From contig CAJMPE010000023.1 in assembly GCA_905215275.1 (NCBI GenBank), positions 1 through 16,137 on the forward strand: a stretch of DNA of 16,137 bases, given 5' to 3'. The stretch's first letter is position 1, and every line of letters begins with the position of its first letter. Below are positions 6,776 through 13,961 of this stretch, piece after piece. The translations under genes were made by a program, and so were the position numbers. Below the pieces are notes generated by a model. The model did not search any database and was not told the DNA's origin. It saw only the letters and a list, made by a program, of their open reading frames with translations. Source of the DNA: an uncultured bacterium. Lineage in GTDB: Bacteria; Actinomycetota; Coriobacteriia; Coriobacteriales; Coriobacteriaceae.

Positions 6776-8078
6776 AGATGGTGAATTCGGCGAAGTCGCG
6801 GTCGTCGTCTGCGGTGCCGGTGTCATCTGTTGCGGCTGCCGGCGCCAGCGCGTCGCCACCAACGCTTTGCAGCAGCTCGGCTACGTTGGCGTTGGGGTTC
6901 TGACACAGGATATCGAGCAGCTCGATAAAGTCGCGGATGACCTCGCGGGGCGTCAGATGCGTGTCGGCCCCCACGCGGCCAAACTCAATTTTGAGGAAGT
7001 CCACCAAGTCGTTCTCGGTAAGCGTGGGCGTCCAGCCAAAGTAGCCGGCATGAATCTGCATGAGCTTTTCGATGAGCACCAGCAGCTCCTCGTAGGTGAG
7101 CGGCTGCAGTCGGATGATGGGCGCGAGCATGTCTTTGAGATCATCACGCGCAAAACGGCCCTGAGCGAGACGGCTCCGAAGGGCCTCGTAGGAAAAGACG
7201 CCGCGGCGGCGGTCCTCGATAGAGGTCGGCGTGCCGCCCATGATCATGCCCAAGTACTGCGCCTTGCCCTGCAGCGTGTCGTTGTACATCGTTAGGATTT
7301 TCTCGTAGTTGTACTGTCGCGTGATGGCGTTGGGAATCTTGTACAGATTTACGAGCTCGTCGATGAGCACCAGCATGCCCTTGTAACCGCTGCAGACCAA
7401 AAAACGTGCGATGAGCTTAACGTAGTCGTACCAGTCGTCGTCGCTGATGATGGTCGAGGAGCCTAGTTCGGCGCGTGCCTCACTCTTGGTGCGGTACTCG
7501 CCGCGAATCCATTTGGTCACGCGGCTCATGGCGTCTTCGTCACCCTCCGAGACGGCCGTGCGATAGCGGCGGAGCATGCGGGTGAAGTCGAAGCCGTGGA
7601 CCATCTCTTCGAGTGGAGCGAGTTGGGCATTAACGGCAGACTCGTCGGCGTCGGCACACGAGGCGACCCAGCGATCCAGGATAAGGTTGAGTGCGCCGCC
7701 CTCGGGACGCGTCTTGGTCGATATGTTGCGGATGAGCTCGCGATAGGTGGCGAGGCCCTGGCCCTGGCCGCCCTGTAGGCGGCGCTCAGGGGAAAGGTCG
7801 GCATCGGCGACCACAAAGCCCTCGCCCATGGCATGCGTTCGGATGGTCTGGAGCAAAAAGCTCTTGCCGGCGCCGTAGCGACCGACTAGGAAACGGAAGC
7901 TTGCGCCGCCATCGGCGATGAGGCTTAGGTCGGTGAGCAGGGCACGGATTTCGACCTCTCGCCCCACGGTGATATAGGGAAGGCCAATGCGCGGGACAAC
8001 GCCGCCCTTGAGCGAGTTGAGAATGACGGCAGCGACGCGCTTGGGTACGCGGGGCGCTGCGGGTGCGGTATCACTCAT
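6774..8078 (-). CDS. sngB: Shango SngB: DUF2791 (BrxD-like) P-loop ATPase
   Basis: A 434-residue AAA-type ATPase. The Walker A GRYGAGKS (66-73) lies in FRFLVGRYGAGKSFLLQ, and the Walker B LVLIDE (236-241) in GMLVLIDELVNLY. A sensor-like strand LGMIMGGTP (276-284) and an Arg-rich RRGVFSYEALRSRL (291-304) follow. The sequence around Walker A (PRIGLPYITVGREVEI before it, TIRTHAMGEGFVVADADLS after it) is typical of the BrxD/DUF2791 family, which works with a TerB-domain protein and an Lhr-like helicase. The C-terminus ends in an Ala/Asp-rich tail. Its ATG overlaps the sngA stop by eight bases and AGAGGA lies ten bases upstream, so translation is coupled to sngA. A BREX BrxD is the main alternative, but no other BREX gene is seen. 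Confidence 0.9.
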   Translation of the reverse strand: MSDTAPAAPRVPKRVAAVILNSLKGGVVPRIGLPYITVGREVEIRALLTDLSLIADGGASFRFLVGRYGAGKSFLLQTIRTHAMGEGFVVADADLSPERRLQGGQGQGLATYRELIRNISTKTRPEGGALNLILDRWVASCADADESAVNAQLAPLEEMVHGFDFTRMLRRYRTAVSEGDEDAMSRVTKWIRGEYRTKSEARAELGSSTIISDDDWYDYVKLIARFLVCSGYKGMLVLIDELVNLYKIPNAITRQYNYEKILTMYNDTLQGKAQYLGMIMGGTPTSIEDRRRGVFSYEALRSRLAQGRFARDDLKDMLAPIIRLQPLTYEELLVLIEKLMQIHAGYFGWTPTLTENDLVDFLKIEFGRVGADTHLTPREVIRDFIELLDILCQNPNANVAELLQSVGGDALAPAAATDDTGTADDDRDFAEFTI

Positions 8079-9816
8079 GGTCTAAGTATCCTCTCACGTC
8101 TGCTTCGTAGTCCTCGATAATTTGCGGCCCTGCCGCGCAAAATTCAATTACGGTGTCGCCCACCAGGTCAAAGAGCGCCTCGTTGATGGTATCGACGAGC
8201 ATGTCCTCACTCTTGCCCGACTGTGCCACCGCCGATGCCGTCTGCGCTGCGTTTTGCTCGAGGAGTGCTCGAAGATAGGCGTCTGCGGCGGGATCGAGTG
8301 CGGACGCGGTGTCGGCGGGCGTGGGCGTTGGTGCGAGGAGCGGGGCTACGACGCCAAACTGCTCGGTGGAGATGATCGGCTCGCTAGCCTCGTCCTGCTG
8401 CGTGGTCGTCGCGACTGGTTCGGCAATCGTGTCGGCCATGGGCTCGGCTTCCCGTCGTTCGGCAACTGCCACCTCGGCATCCGCAAGCGTGCCGTCCTCG
8501 CGCTCCTCGTCGATCAAAAGCGCCTCGCGCGTTTGTGCGGCGGCGCTCCGAATGTGCCCCAGCTGGCTCAGGTCGATATCGATCTTGACGGGCTGATGCG
8601 CGGCATCCCATGAAAGCCATGCCGTGATCTCGTCATCGATAATCTTAGCCAGATATTTGGGGACCTTCTCTTCCTTAAGGGGATGGTCGGGATCCAGTGC
8701 CAAGCGCAGGCGCTGATCGCAAGCGCGCATCATCTCACCGAGCTTGCTACTTTTTTGTCTACTGCCGTGGATGCGCATACATTCCCAAAAGCCATTTTGG
8801 CAGCGGTAGATGTGAATGGGGTCCAGGCGATACTCGCAGTCCTCGTGGCGCTCGGGAGCAAAGAACACGGCCGAGGCAAACATGGTGTAGGGCATGGCCG
8901 TCTCCTCCCCAAACAAGCTCGCTACGATGCCGGCCTTTCGGTGCGTGTCATAGTAGCGCGCCATACGGACATACACAGCGCATGCCACGTGGCGCAGGTC
9001 GCGATGGTGGGAACGGTCGAGCCGTGAGTTATTCAGGTTGTACGTCGAGAGCGCGTTGATGGCAGCCATGAGCCGCTCCTCATGCGCCTCATTGGGCGGA
9101 AGGGGGAGCGTGGGCTCGGAGGTCTTGCGACGTTTGGGGGGCAGGTCCGACGGCGCCGGCGCGGGTACAAGGTCTCGTGCTGCGCGGCGCAGCTCGATAA
9201 GGGCGTTGTCGAATGCGACGGTTTTAGAGTCGCGAAGCAGCTTGGGGTCGAGCTCATGGAACACGGCGTAGTCCTGCAGCCACACGCGTGCGAACCGGTC
9301 GATGCCAGGTTCAAAGGCGCGATAGGCATCCCAAAATGCTTTAATCTTGTCATAGCCGTCACGCGGATTGTCGACGCCAATGCCGCAGATCAATTCGTAA
9401 AGATAAAGAAAAGCAAACGAGGTCGATGTCTCCTCGATATTGCCGCGGCGCACTTGGGCACGCCAGGTAAAGTAGCCGCGCAACTGTCGATCGCTCATGG
9501 CATTGTAGGTGGGAAAGTACGACTTAAAGGTGCCGTTGTAGGGGCAATCGTCCTCGAAGTCGGCCATCAGCAGGCCTTGGCGGTAAAAGAGCTCCGCCTC
9601 CGATAGCCAACGTCCCGCGCCGCCTTTGGGATCCTCTTGCCAGCGTGATATCTCGCGCATCTTGCGGTACTGGTCGGGGAGGAAGTTCTGCATCTGACGA
9701 CCGGTCTTGAGAATCGGCTCGTCAGCATAGATTTCGTTTGAGAAGCGGGCGGACTGATGGGTCCGGGCCTCGGCCATAATGCGCTCGATGAGCATCTTGA
9801 CGTCCTGGTCGGCCAC
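8071..9816 (-). CDS. sngA: Shango SngA: TerB-N/TerB-C domain protein
   Basis: A 581-residue protein. Residues about 60-205 form a TerB-N domain, with the signature MSDRQLRGYFTWRAQVRRG (107-125), then SFAFLYLYELICGIG and a Pro/Lys-rich linker (216-245). The middle region (about 245-400) holds conserved aromatic and acidic stretches. From about 410 the protein resembles a TerB-C module, beginning KIDIDLSQLGHIRSAAAQTREALL, interrupted by an Ala/Thr/Glu-rich disordered stretch (445-510) and ending AQIIEDY-like before DVRGYLDHE. TerB-domain proteins act as cytosolic adaptors in stress and phage-defence operons; in Shango this is the first gene. The GTG start has AGAGGAG six bases upstream, and an extended -10 lies 38 bases upstream. 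Confidence 0.88.
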   Translation of the reverse strand: MADQDVKMLIERIMAEARTHQSARFSNEIYADEPILKTGRQMQNFLPDQYRKMREISRWQEDPKGGAGRWLSEAELFYRQGLLMADFEDDCPYNGTFKSYFPTYNAMSDRQLRGYFTWRAQVRRGNIEETSTSFAFLYLYELICGIGVDNPRDGYDKIKAFWDAYRAFEPGIDRFARVWLQDYAVFHELDPKLLRDSKTVAFDNALIELRRAARDLVPAPAPSDLPPKRRKTSEPTLPLPPNEAHEERLMAAINALSTYNLNNSRLDRSHHRDLRHVACAVYVRMARYYDTHRKAGIVASLFGEETAMPYTMFASAVFFAPERHEDCEYRLDPIHIYRCQNGFWECMRIHGSRQKSSKLGEMMRACDQRLRLALDPDHPLKEEKVPKYLAKIIDDEITAWLSWDAAHQPVKIDIDLSQLGHIRSAAAQTREALLIDEEREDGTLADAEVAVAERREAEPMADTIAEPVATTTQQDEASEPIISTEQFGVVAPLLAPTPTPADTASALDPAADAYLRALLEQNAAQTASAVAQSGKSEDMLVDTINEALFDLVGDTVIEFCAAGPQIIEDYEADVRGYLDHE

Positions 9817-9854
9817 CGCCCTCTCCTCTCCCTATATGGTGTCGGTGACCTCAT

Positions 9855-9863
9855 ATCATAGCA
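9855..9863 (-). promoter_or_regulatory. Extended -10 promoter (TGCTATGAT) for the Shango operon
   Basis: On the minus strand TG-C-TATGAT is a good extended -10 (5 of 6 in the hexamer). It predicts a start of transcription near 9848 and a leader of about 30 bases before the sngA GTG. There is no clear -35, as expected for an extended -10. No convincing terminator separates it from the upstream DUF554 gene, so read-through is also possible. Confidence 0.5.
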
Positions 9864-9905
9864 CAGCATCAAACAGATGTTCGAGATACCACTGCGTAGA
9901 TAGAT

Positions 9906-10622
9906 TTAGAACAGGAGGGCGTAGATGACCGCCACGACGACGGAGGGGAGCATGTTGGCCGTGCGGAAGGTCTGAGGACGGATGAGGTTAACGCCGACGC
10001 AGAAGATGAGCATGGAGCCCACAAGCGAAAGGCTGTCGAGGGCTGCGGTGGTCATGATGGGGGAGAGTGCGCCGGCAAAAAGCGTGATCGTGCCCTGGAA
10101 TACGGCAACGGGCAGGGCCGAGAAGATGCAGCCGCGGCCAAGCGAGGCCGTCATAGTGCAGACGATGATGCAGTCCAGCGCGCCCTTCAGAGCAAGCGTG
10201 GACCAGTCGCCGAGCAGACCGTCCTGAATCGATCCTACGATGGCCATGGCGCCGATACACACGGTGAGCGATGCCGAGACAAAGGCGTTGGTGAACTCGT
10301 TGTCGCCTTCGCTGCCGGTTTTGCGCTTGAGCCATTCGCCGAGGTTCTCGATGGCGGCCTCCAGGTTGATGGCCTCGCCGATGAGCGAACCGAGGGCAAA
10401 TGAGACGATAAGCATGGTGGTGCCGGTGGTCGCCAACGCTTCTCCATCGATAACGAGCATCTTTTGCATGGTGCCGCCCAGGCCGATAAACAGGACGCAC
10501 AGCCCTGACGCCTTCATGAGCGTGTCCTGGATGCGGGGCGTAATGAAGCGCCCACCCATGAGGCCAAGCAGACCGCCCGCGATCAAAAGCGCGACGTTGA
10601 TGATCGTTCCTAAACCCGGCAT
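9906..10622 (-). CDS. DUF554 family membrane protein
   Basis: A 238-residue integral membrane protein of the DUF554 (YdfK/YqgA-like) family. It opens with the family-typical GLGTIINVALLIAGGLLGLMGG and continues through about seven hydrophobic segments, including GLCVLFIGLGGTMQ, MLIVSFALGSLIGEAINLE, FVSASLTVCIGAMAIVGSI, DCIIVCTMTASLGRGCIF and MLPSVVVAVIYALLF. The family is annotated as a putative transporter of unknown substrate. I chose ATG 10622 rather than an upstream in-frame start at 10646 because AGGAGGG lies just before it and the family begins there. It has its own extended -10 upstream and is probably a single-gene unit just before the Shango genes, with no obvious functional tie to them. 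Confidence 0.9.
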   Translation of the reverse strand: MPGLGTIINVALLIAGGLLGLMGGRFITPRIQDTLMKASGLCVLFIGLGGTMQKMLVIDGEALATTGTTMLIVSFALGSLIGEAINLEAAIENLGEWLKRKTGSEGDNEFTNAFVSASLTVCIGAMAIVGSIQDGLLGDWSTLALKGALDCIIVCTMTASLGRGCIFSALPVAVFQGTITLFAGALSPIMTTAALDSLSLVGSMLIFCVGVNLIRPQTFRTANMLPSVVVAVIYALLF

Positions 10623-10653
10623 GAACCCTCCTGTAATTGATGCCAACGCGGCA

Positions 10654-10662
10654 ATCGTAGCA
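10654..10662 (-). promoter_or_regulatory. Extended -10 promoter (TGCTACGAT) of the DUF554 gene
   Basis: TG-C-TACGAT on the minus strand ends 31 bases before the DUF554 ATG. It has the same extended -10 architecture as the element before sngA. The match is 5 of 6 in the hexamer and no -35 is obvious. Confidence 0.5.
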
Positions 10663-10711
10663 GAACGGGGAAGGGGGCGCTCAGTATCCGAGCCAAGTGG
10701 CGGTTAGCGGT

Positions 10712-12115
10712 CTAGGACAGGACGGGGCTAAAGTCGAAGCGCAGCGTCATGAGGTGCTGCGGGGATTCGATGGCTGCGGCAATGATGTCGGCATCTCGTG
10801 CACGATCGAACCCTTCAAGTTCCATTTGATAGGGGAAGTCTTCTTGGATACCGATGCGACGCGGAACCAAAAGCTTGGTTCCGTCGAATTCTTCGGTTCG
10901 CGTTCCGTCTGCTGCAACGGAATAAAGGTGTAGCTTGGCGGTCGTTGTGGCATCAAGTGCCGAGATAGCTTGGATATCGTTCGATGCGCTCCTTGCTCCC
11001 ACTGCTGTAAGTGCCGTAGGCGCGACGACTTCACCCGAAGGCAAAAAGACGAGCTCGACGGTATTGGGGAATGCGATGAGGATATTTTTGCGGCGGGGCG
11101 CATTGGCAGCGACTGGCTCAATGCTTGCGGCATCGACGGTTTCCGTGTGGTCGAGCGCGACCATCATGCAACAGTTGCCTTCGTCGACATCTGGGGGAGC
11201 GGCAAAGTCCAGGCCGTCTTTCGGTTGGGAATCGCCTAGTTCGGTGGCGGTGCCGCCTGGCTTCTCGAGAGGAGCCGCAGCGTTGTCTTCTGATGATACA
11301 TCGTCTGCATCGTCAACATGTGCCGGTGCGTCTGCGACCTCGTCTTTGGGGGATTTGTCATTATCGCTCGATATAGGAGCAGCAATCCCGACGGACCCCA
11401 CTCCGTGCCATGTCATTTGGAGCAGCGCCGGATCGGCGAGAATGCGCTGCACGCCCGGCTCCTGGGTATCGATATTGATGGGGGCGGGTTCTGATCCGCG
11501 CGTGAGGTTAAGCGAACCCTTCTGTCCATTGCTTTGAGCCTCTTGGTCGTCCGCGTCGCCAGCGTAGAACAGCAAAGGCGCATCTCCCGTTGCGATGGCT
11601 TCGGTGTCCGCCTTGGTCAGTCGCAGCGACGCCGTAAAGGAGATGATGGGCTGCGTGCCATCGACATTCGAGGGAACGCAGCCCAGGCATACACCTCCTC
11701 CTCCTTCTTCATAGGCCGCGCTGTCGAAGGCGACCTTCGCCCCGTTCGCCGAGTCATCGGCCGAGTCAATATCGATGCGCAGCTCTAGGTCGCATGGGTC
11801 GCCATCGGCGTCGACTGCAGCCGATTTCCATGTGCAGATGGCATAACCTGTCTGGGGGCCGTTCTCCTTGTTTGGTCGCTTGATATCCACGACTATCGCG
11901 TTGACCGTATTGCGGTGAAGGCATCCCGAGGTTCGGACCGTGGCGTGTGCGAGCGAAAAACGTTGGCAGGCGACGATACCCGACGAATCCGCCACGGGGT
12001 TCAGAGTTTGCGGTGAGGAGTTTGCCGTGGCGGGCGTCGCCCAAGCGGCGAGAGGCATACCGCTCGCCAGTGCGCTGCAGAGCGCGGCAACGGGCAAAAG
12101 GTTTTTGGGTGCCAT
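10712..12115 (-). CDS. Secreted two-domain protein of unknown function
   Basis: A 467-residue protein with a Sec signal peptide (n-region MAPKNLL, hydrophobic core to about residue 25, likely cleavage after ATA near residue 31). The mature N-terminal part (to about 225) is beta-rich and contains most of eight mature cysteines, among them VCLGCVP. A long acidic, disordered linker (about 240-310, rich in Asp, Ala, Ser and Pro) leads to a second beta-rich part with GNCCMM and ending MTLRFDFSPVLS. No LPxTG motif or C-terminal membrane helix is present, so it should be secreted or bound through a partner. The ATG has AGGAG upstream. It is the last gene of the surface cluster, 39 bases after the mini sorting-signal protein. 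I do not recognise a family. Confidence 0.75.
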   Translation of the reverse strand: MAPKNLLPVAALCSALASGMPLAAWATPATANSSPQTLNPVADSSGIVACQRFSLAHATVRTSGCLHRNTVNAIVVDIKRPNKENGPQTGYAICTWKSAAVDADGDPCDLELRIDIDSADDSANGAKVAFDSAAYEEGGGGVCLGCVPSNVDGTQPIISFTASLRLTKADTEAIATGDAPLLFYAGDADDQEAQSNGQKGSLNLTRGSEPAPINIDTQEPGVQRILADPALLQMTWHGVGSVGIAAPISSDNDKSPKDEVADAPAHVDDADDVSSEDNAAAPLEKPGGTATELGDSQPKDGLDFAAPPDVDEGNCCMMVALDHTETVDAASIEPVAANAPRRKNILIAFPNTVELVFLPSGEVVAPTALTAVGARSASNDIQAISALDATTTAKLHLYSVAADGTRTEEFDGTKLLVPRRIGIQEDFPYQMELEGFDRARDADIIAAAIESPQHLMTLRFDFSPVLS

Positions 12116-12154
12116 GGTTCTCCTATCTATTCCGCGTACTCCGGTTATGCTTGG

Positions 12155-12415
12155 CTATTGGTTGCGTTTGATGTGCAGGCCAAGGCACGTCAGTCCTGCT
12201 CCCACCGTGGCGGCGCCCACCGCAATGAGTTGCCGGGTGTCGCTCGTCTGAGCGAGCGGCTCGTGACGGCTGCCGCGATCAAGGCCCGAAAGGTCGACGG
12301 TCACTTCTGTGGCCGCCTGCGCTTGCTCTTGTTGAGCAAAGGCCATGGCAGGGGCGGATGCCAAGATGCCGACGATGGCGGCCAGTGCAATCGCCTTAGG
12401 ACGTGGCGTGCGCAC
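12155..12415 (-). CDS. Very small secreted protein with sortase-like LAQTS sorting signal
   Basis: An 86-residue protein when started at GTG 12415, which overlaps the 3' end of the upstream gene by 20 bases. The start is chosen because it yields a clean Sec signal peptide (RTPRPK, then AIALAAIVGILASAPAMAFA); an in-frame ATG at 12505 would give a 30-residue extension that only shadows the upstream gene. The mature chain holds only about 35 residues (EVTVDLSGLDRGSRHEP) before LAQTSD. A hydrophobic helix (LIAVGAATVGAGLTCLGLHI) and a positive tail KRNQ follow. This order matches cell-wall sorting signals, although LAQTS departs from LPxTG at two positions. Without sortase processing it would simply be a membrane-bound peptide. 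Function unknown; it may be a base or cap subunit for its neighbours. Confidence 0.6.
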   Translation of the reverse strand: MRTPRPKAIALAAIVGILASAPAMAFAQQEQAQAATEVTVDLSGLDRGSRHEPLAQTSDTRQLIAVGAATVGAGLTCLGLHIKRNQ

Positions 12416-12998
12416 CGGGCTCGACCGTCCAGGTGATGCTTGCCACTTGATCTCCCGTACCGCCGGCGTGGTAGATGTCACGCGTAACGCGCGCGACGTG
12501 GCCACTCACATTGAGCTTGATTTTGTCCGTTCCGTCGGCAATGCCCTGGTACTTCATGTCGAAGCTTTCGTCTTTGGAAAGATCGAGGCCTGTAGTCTGA
12601 GTCGCCGAGCTGGCATCCTTTTCTGCCTTATCGGGGCCAACCTTAAAATCGATGGAGTTCTGGGCCGAGCCCGTCTTTGCGTCTGCAACGATTGTCCAGT
12701 CGTTCTTGGCCGTGACCTTCATGTTGGTGACGTGGATGCCATATGCCGAGAGGTTGTCGATGGTAATCGTCTTGTCGGAGGGTCCTACAAGCGTTCCGTC
12801 GGCGTTGGCGGCAAAGGGGATGACCGTTGGCGCCTTAAACGAAACATTGCTAATGTCGGCCTTCACCGTCACATCGGTGGTTCCAACGCGCACATCTGCC
12901 ATGGCCGCCGTTGGCGCGGCGCCCATCGCAAGTGCGAGCGCAAGCCCTGCGCCCACGGCGAGTGCCCTGGCTCCGCTCGGGTTCCTGGTAATGTTCAT
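12396..12998 (-). CDS. Secreted beta-rich surface protein, unknown family
   Basis: A 200-residue protein. A signal peptide (residues 1-34, core ALAVGAGLALALAMGAAPTA, cleavage after AMA before DVRVG) precedes a mature domain of alternating beta strands (VTVKADISNVSFKAPTVIPF, KTITIDNLSAYGIHVTNMKV). It ends in LNVSGHVARVTRDIYHAGG and QVASITWTVEPG. The terminal ITWTVEP pattern recalls small secreted, TasA/camelysin- or pilin-like beta-sandwich proteins of Gram-positives, but I cannot assign it. No anchor is visible. The start ATG is preceded by AGAAAGGA at seven-base spacing, after an 87-bp leader holding a 7-bp hairpin. The neighbours are also secreted, so it is likely a structural subunit of the same surface assembly. 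Confidence 0.75.
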   Translation of the reverse strand: MNITRNPSGARALAVGAGLALALAMGAAPTAAMADVRVGTTDVTVKADISNVSFKAPTVIPFAANADGTLVGPSDKTITIDNLSAYGIHVTNMKVTAKNDWTIVADAKTGSAQNSIDFKVGPDKAEKDASSATQTTGLDLSKDESFDMKYQGIADGTDKIKLNVSGHVARVTRDIYHAGGTGDQVASITWTVEPGAHATS

Positions 12999-13017
12999 AA
13001 TCGATCCTTTCTGCTCG

Positions 13018-13036
13018 TCACGGACTGTTTCCGTGA
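13018..13036 (-). other. 7-bp hairpin in the leader of the 200-residue secreted protein gene
   Basis: The arms TCACGGA and TCCGTGA pair perfectly around a five-base loop, just before the Shine-Dalgarno at about 13004-13011. No T tract follows, so it is not a terminator. It could stabilise the mRNA, mark a processing site or tune translation between the upstream anchored gene and this one. Confidence 0.45.
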
Positions 13037-13085
13037 TGGTTGGACGAATGGGGACAGGGTGCTGCCCCTGCGAGTGCGTCGGCCA

Positions 13086-13595
13086 CTAGACTTCTGCCTG
13101 GGCCACCCGCACTTTGACACGCGTCGGATTGCCGTGGGTGTCGTAGGTCTTGGCATCGAGTGCCTGAATCTCGATATAAGCCTCGCCTTCTTGGATATCG
13201 CCGGCGGGGCAGGTCTCAACCGTCTTGCCGGCCTCGACCACACCGGACTCATAGATGGTCTCGTCGTTTTGAATCACGCGGAAGCGCTGGGGAAACTTGT
13301 TGTCTTGGACGTTTTGCACGTTGACGCGCAACTTGCCGCCTTCCTGCAACTGTGCGACCGGCGCGACCGAGATCGTCATCATGTTGTCGCGGACGATGGC
13401 GTCGAGCTCATCCTGGATTTCTTGGCGCGATTTACCCTCTGCCGTCGTGACTGAGGCGCCCGCTTCGGGCACGGGCTGCGACTGCCAGGCGTATAGCCCT
13501 ACGGCGATGAGGGCGCAGACGATAGCCAGGCAGACAACGACGAGTTTCTTGCGAGGCCCCGGCCCTGCAAGGCGGGGCGGCTTTTTCGCACTCAT
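13086..13595 (-). CDS. Membrane-anchored extracellular beta-domain protein
   Basis: A 169-residue protein started at ATG 13595, which has AAGGA six bases upstream; the longer in-frame start at 13646 lies inside the preceding gene. A basic N-terminus (MSAKKPPRLAGPGPRKK) leads to one transmembrane helix (LVVVCLAIVCALIAVGLYAW). The outside part starts with a helix (KSRQEIQDELDAIVRDNMM) and continues with Ig-like beta strands (TISVAPVAQL, KLRVNVQNVQ, RFRVIQNDETIYESGVV, EAYIEIQALD, VKVRVAQAEV). The pattern of a short EIQ-ELD helix before a beta sandwich recurs in small Gram-positive surface proteins of unknown role; that is from memory. Probably the membrane base of the surface cluster. Function unknown. 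Confidence 0.75.
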   Translation of the reverse strand: MSAKKPPRLAGPGPRKKLVVVCLAIVCALIAVGLYAWQSQPVPEAGASVTTAEGKSRQEIQDELDAIVRDNMMTISVAPVAQLQEGGKLRVNVQNVQDNKFPQRFRVIQNDETIYESGVVEAGKTVETCPAGDIQEGEAYIEIQALDAKTYDTHGNPTRVKVRVAQAEV

Positions 13596-13887
13596 GCGGC
13601 GTCCTTGTGGTGTAGACGCGTGCGAACGTGGACGGGTCCGCTCCAAAGAGCATGTGAAGCATCAGACGGCGCGAGTAGATGAGCTCGTCGAAGTCGTGAG
13701 GGAGCTCGATGTTGTGGATACGCGCGATGTGGTGGGCGAGCGCCGAGAACGACTCGGGGTCGCAGATAACATCGGTGGTGACGTGGTAGACCGCCGTATC
13801 GGGGAACGCCTCTTCGTCGAAAGGCAGGAGATAGGGATCGTCGTCGACCTCGATGGCGACGCCGTACTGGGGCCAGTAATATGCCAT
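13432..13887 (-). CDS. Hypothetical protein heading the surface cluster; 3' end overlaps next gene
   Basis: ATG 13887 has a strong GGGAGG five bases upstream, so translation surely starts here. The first about 95 residues look like real protein (MAYYWPQYGVAIEVDDDPYL, then VYHVTTDVICDPESFSALAH and IELPHDFDELIYSRRLMLHM). WPQYGVAIEVDDD is weakly like the core strands of PD-(D/E)XK/DUF559-type nucleases, but the lysine-bearing strand is not evident and I would not assign it. The last about 55 residues (from ECEKAAPPCRAG on) are the next gene read out of frame, an overlap of 164 bases. In the +1 frame a stop would overlap the next ATG as ATGA at 13592-13595, which suggests a lost base near 13610 and a true length near 98 residues. 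Confidence 0.6.
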   Translation of the reverse strand: MAYYWPQYGVAIEVDDDPYLLPFDEEAFPDTAVYHVTTDVICDPESFSALAHHIARIHNIELPHDFDELIYSRRLMLHMLFGADPSTFARVYTTRTPHECEKAAPPCRAGASQETRRCLPGYRLRPHRRRAIRLAVAARARSGRLSHDGRG

Positions 13888-13943
13888 GGGAACCTCCCTG
13901 CTTCGGGGGCCAAAACTTCCATTGGTTTTGGCTGTTGATGCCG

Positions 13944-13952
13944 ACCGTATCA
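13944..13952 (-). promoter_or_regulatory. Weak extended -10 (TGATACGGT) for the surface cluster
   Basis: TG-A-TACGGT on the minus strand would start transcription near 13937, giving a leader of about 50 bases. The hexamer matches consensus at only 4 of 6 positions. The upstream TTGGTC is 13 bases away, too close for a standard -35. Confidence 0.3.
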
Positions 13953-13961
13953 GTCGCTACT

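Noticed and set aside
4213..9816. BREX system
   Set aside because: BrxD-like ATPase and BrxHI-like helicase are present, but brxA, brxB, brxC, pglX and pglZ are absent and the TerB protein is diagnostic of Shango-type sets.
9906..10646. DUF554 start at the upstream in-frame codon 10646
   Set aside because: AGGAGGG precedes the ATG at 10622, where the family sequence begins; the eight extra residues have no support.
12345..13454. Long plus-strand open frame of 369 codons opposite the surface cluster
   Set aside because: It is antisense to two genes with clear signal peptides or anchors and ribosome sites, and its translation looks like low-complexity shadow.
13432..13887. PD-(D/E)XK nuclease assignment from WPQYGVAIEVDDD
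   Set aside because: Only one strand is reminiscent of the fold and the catalytic lysine motif is not visible; too weak for a functional call.
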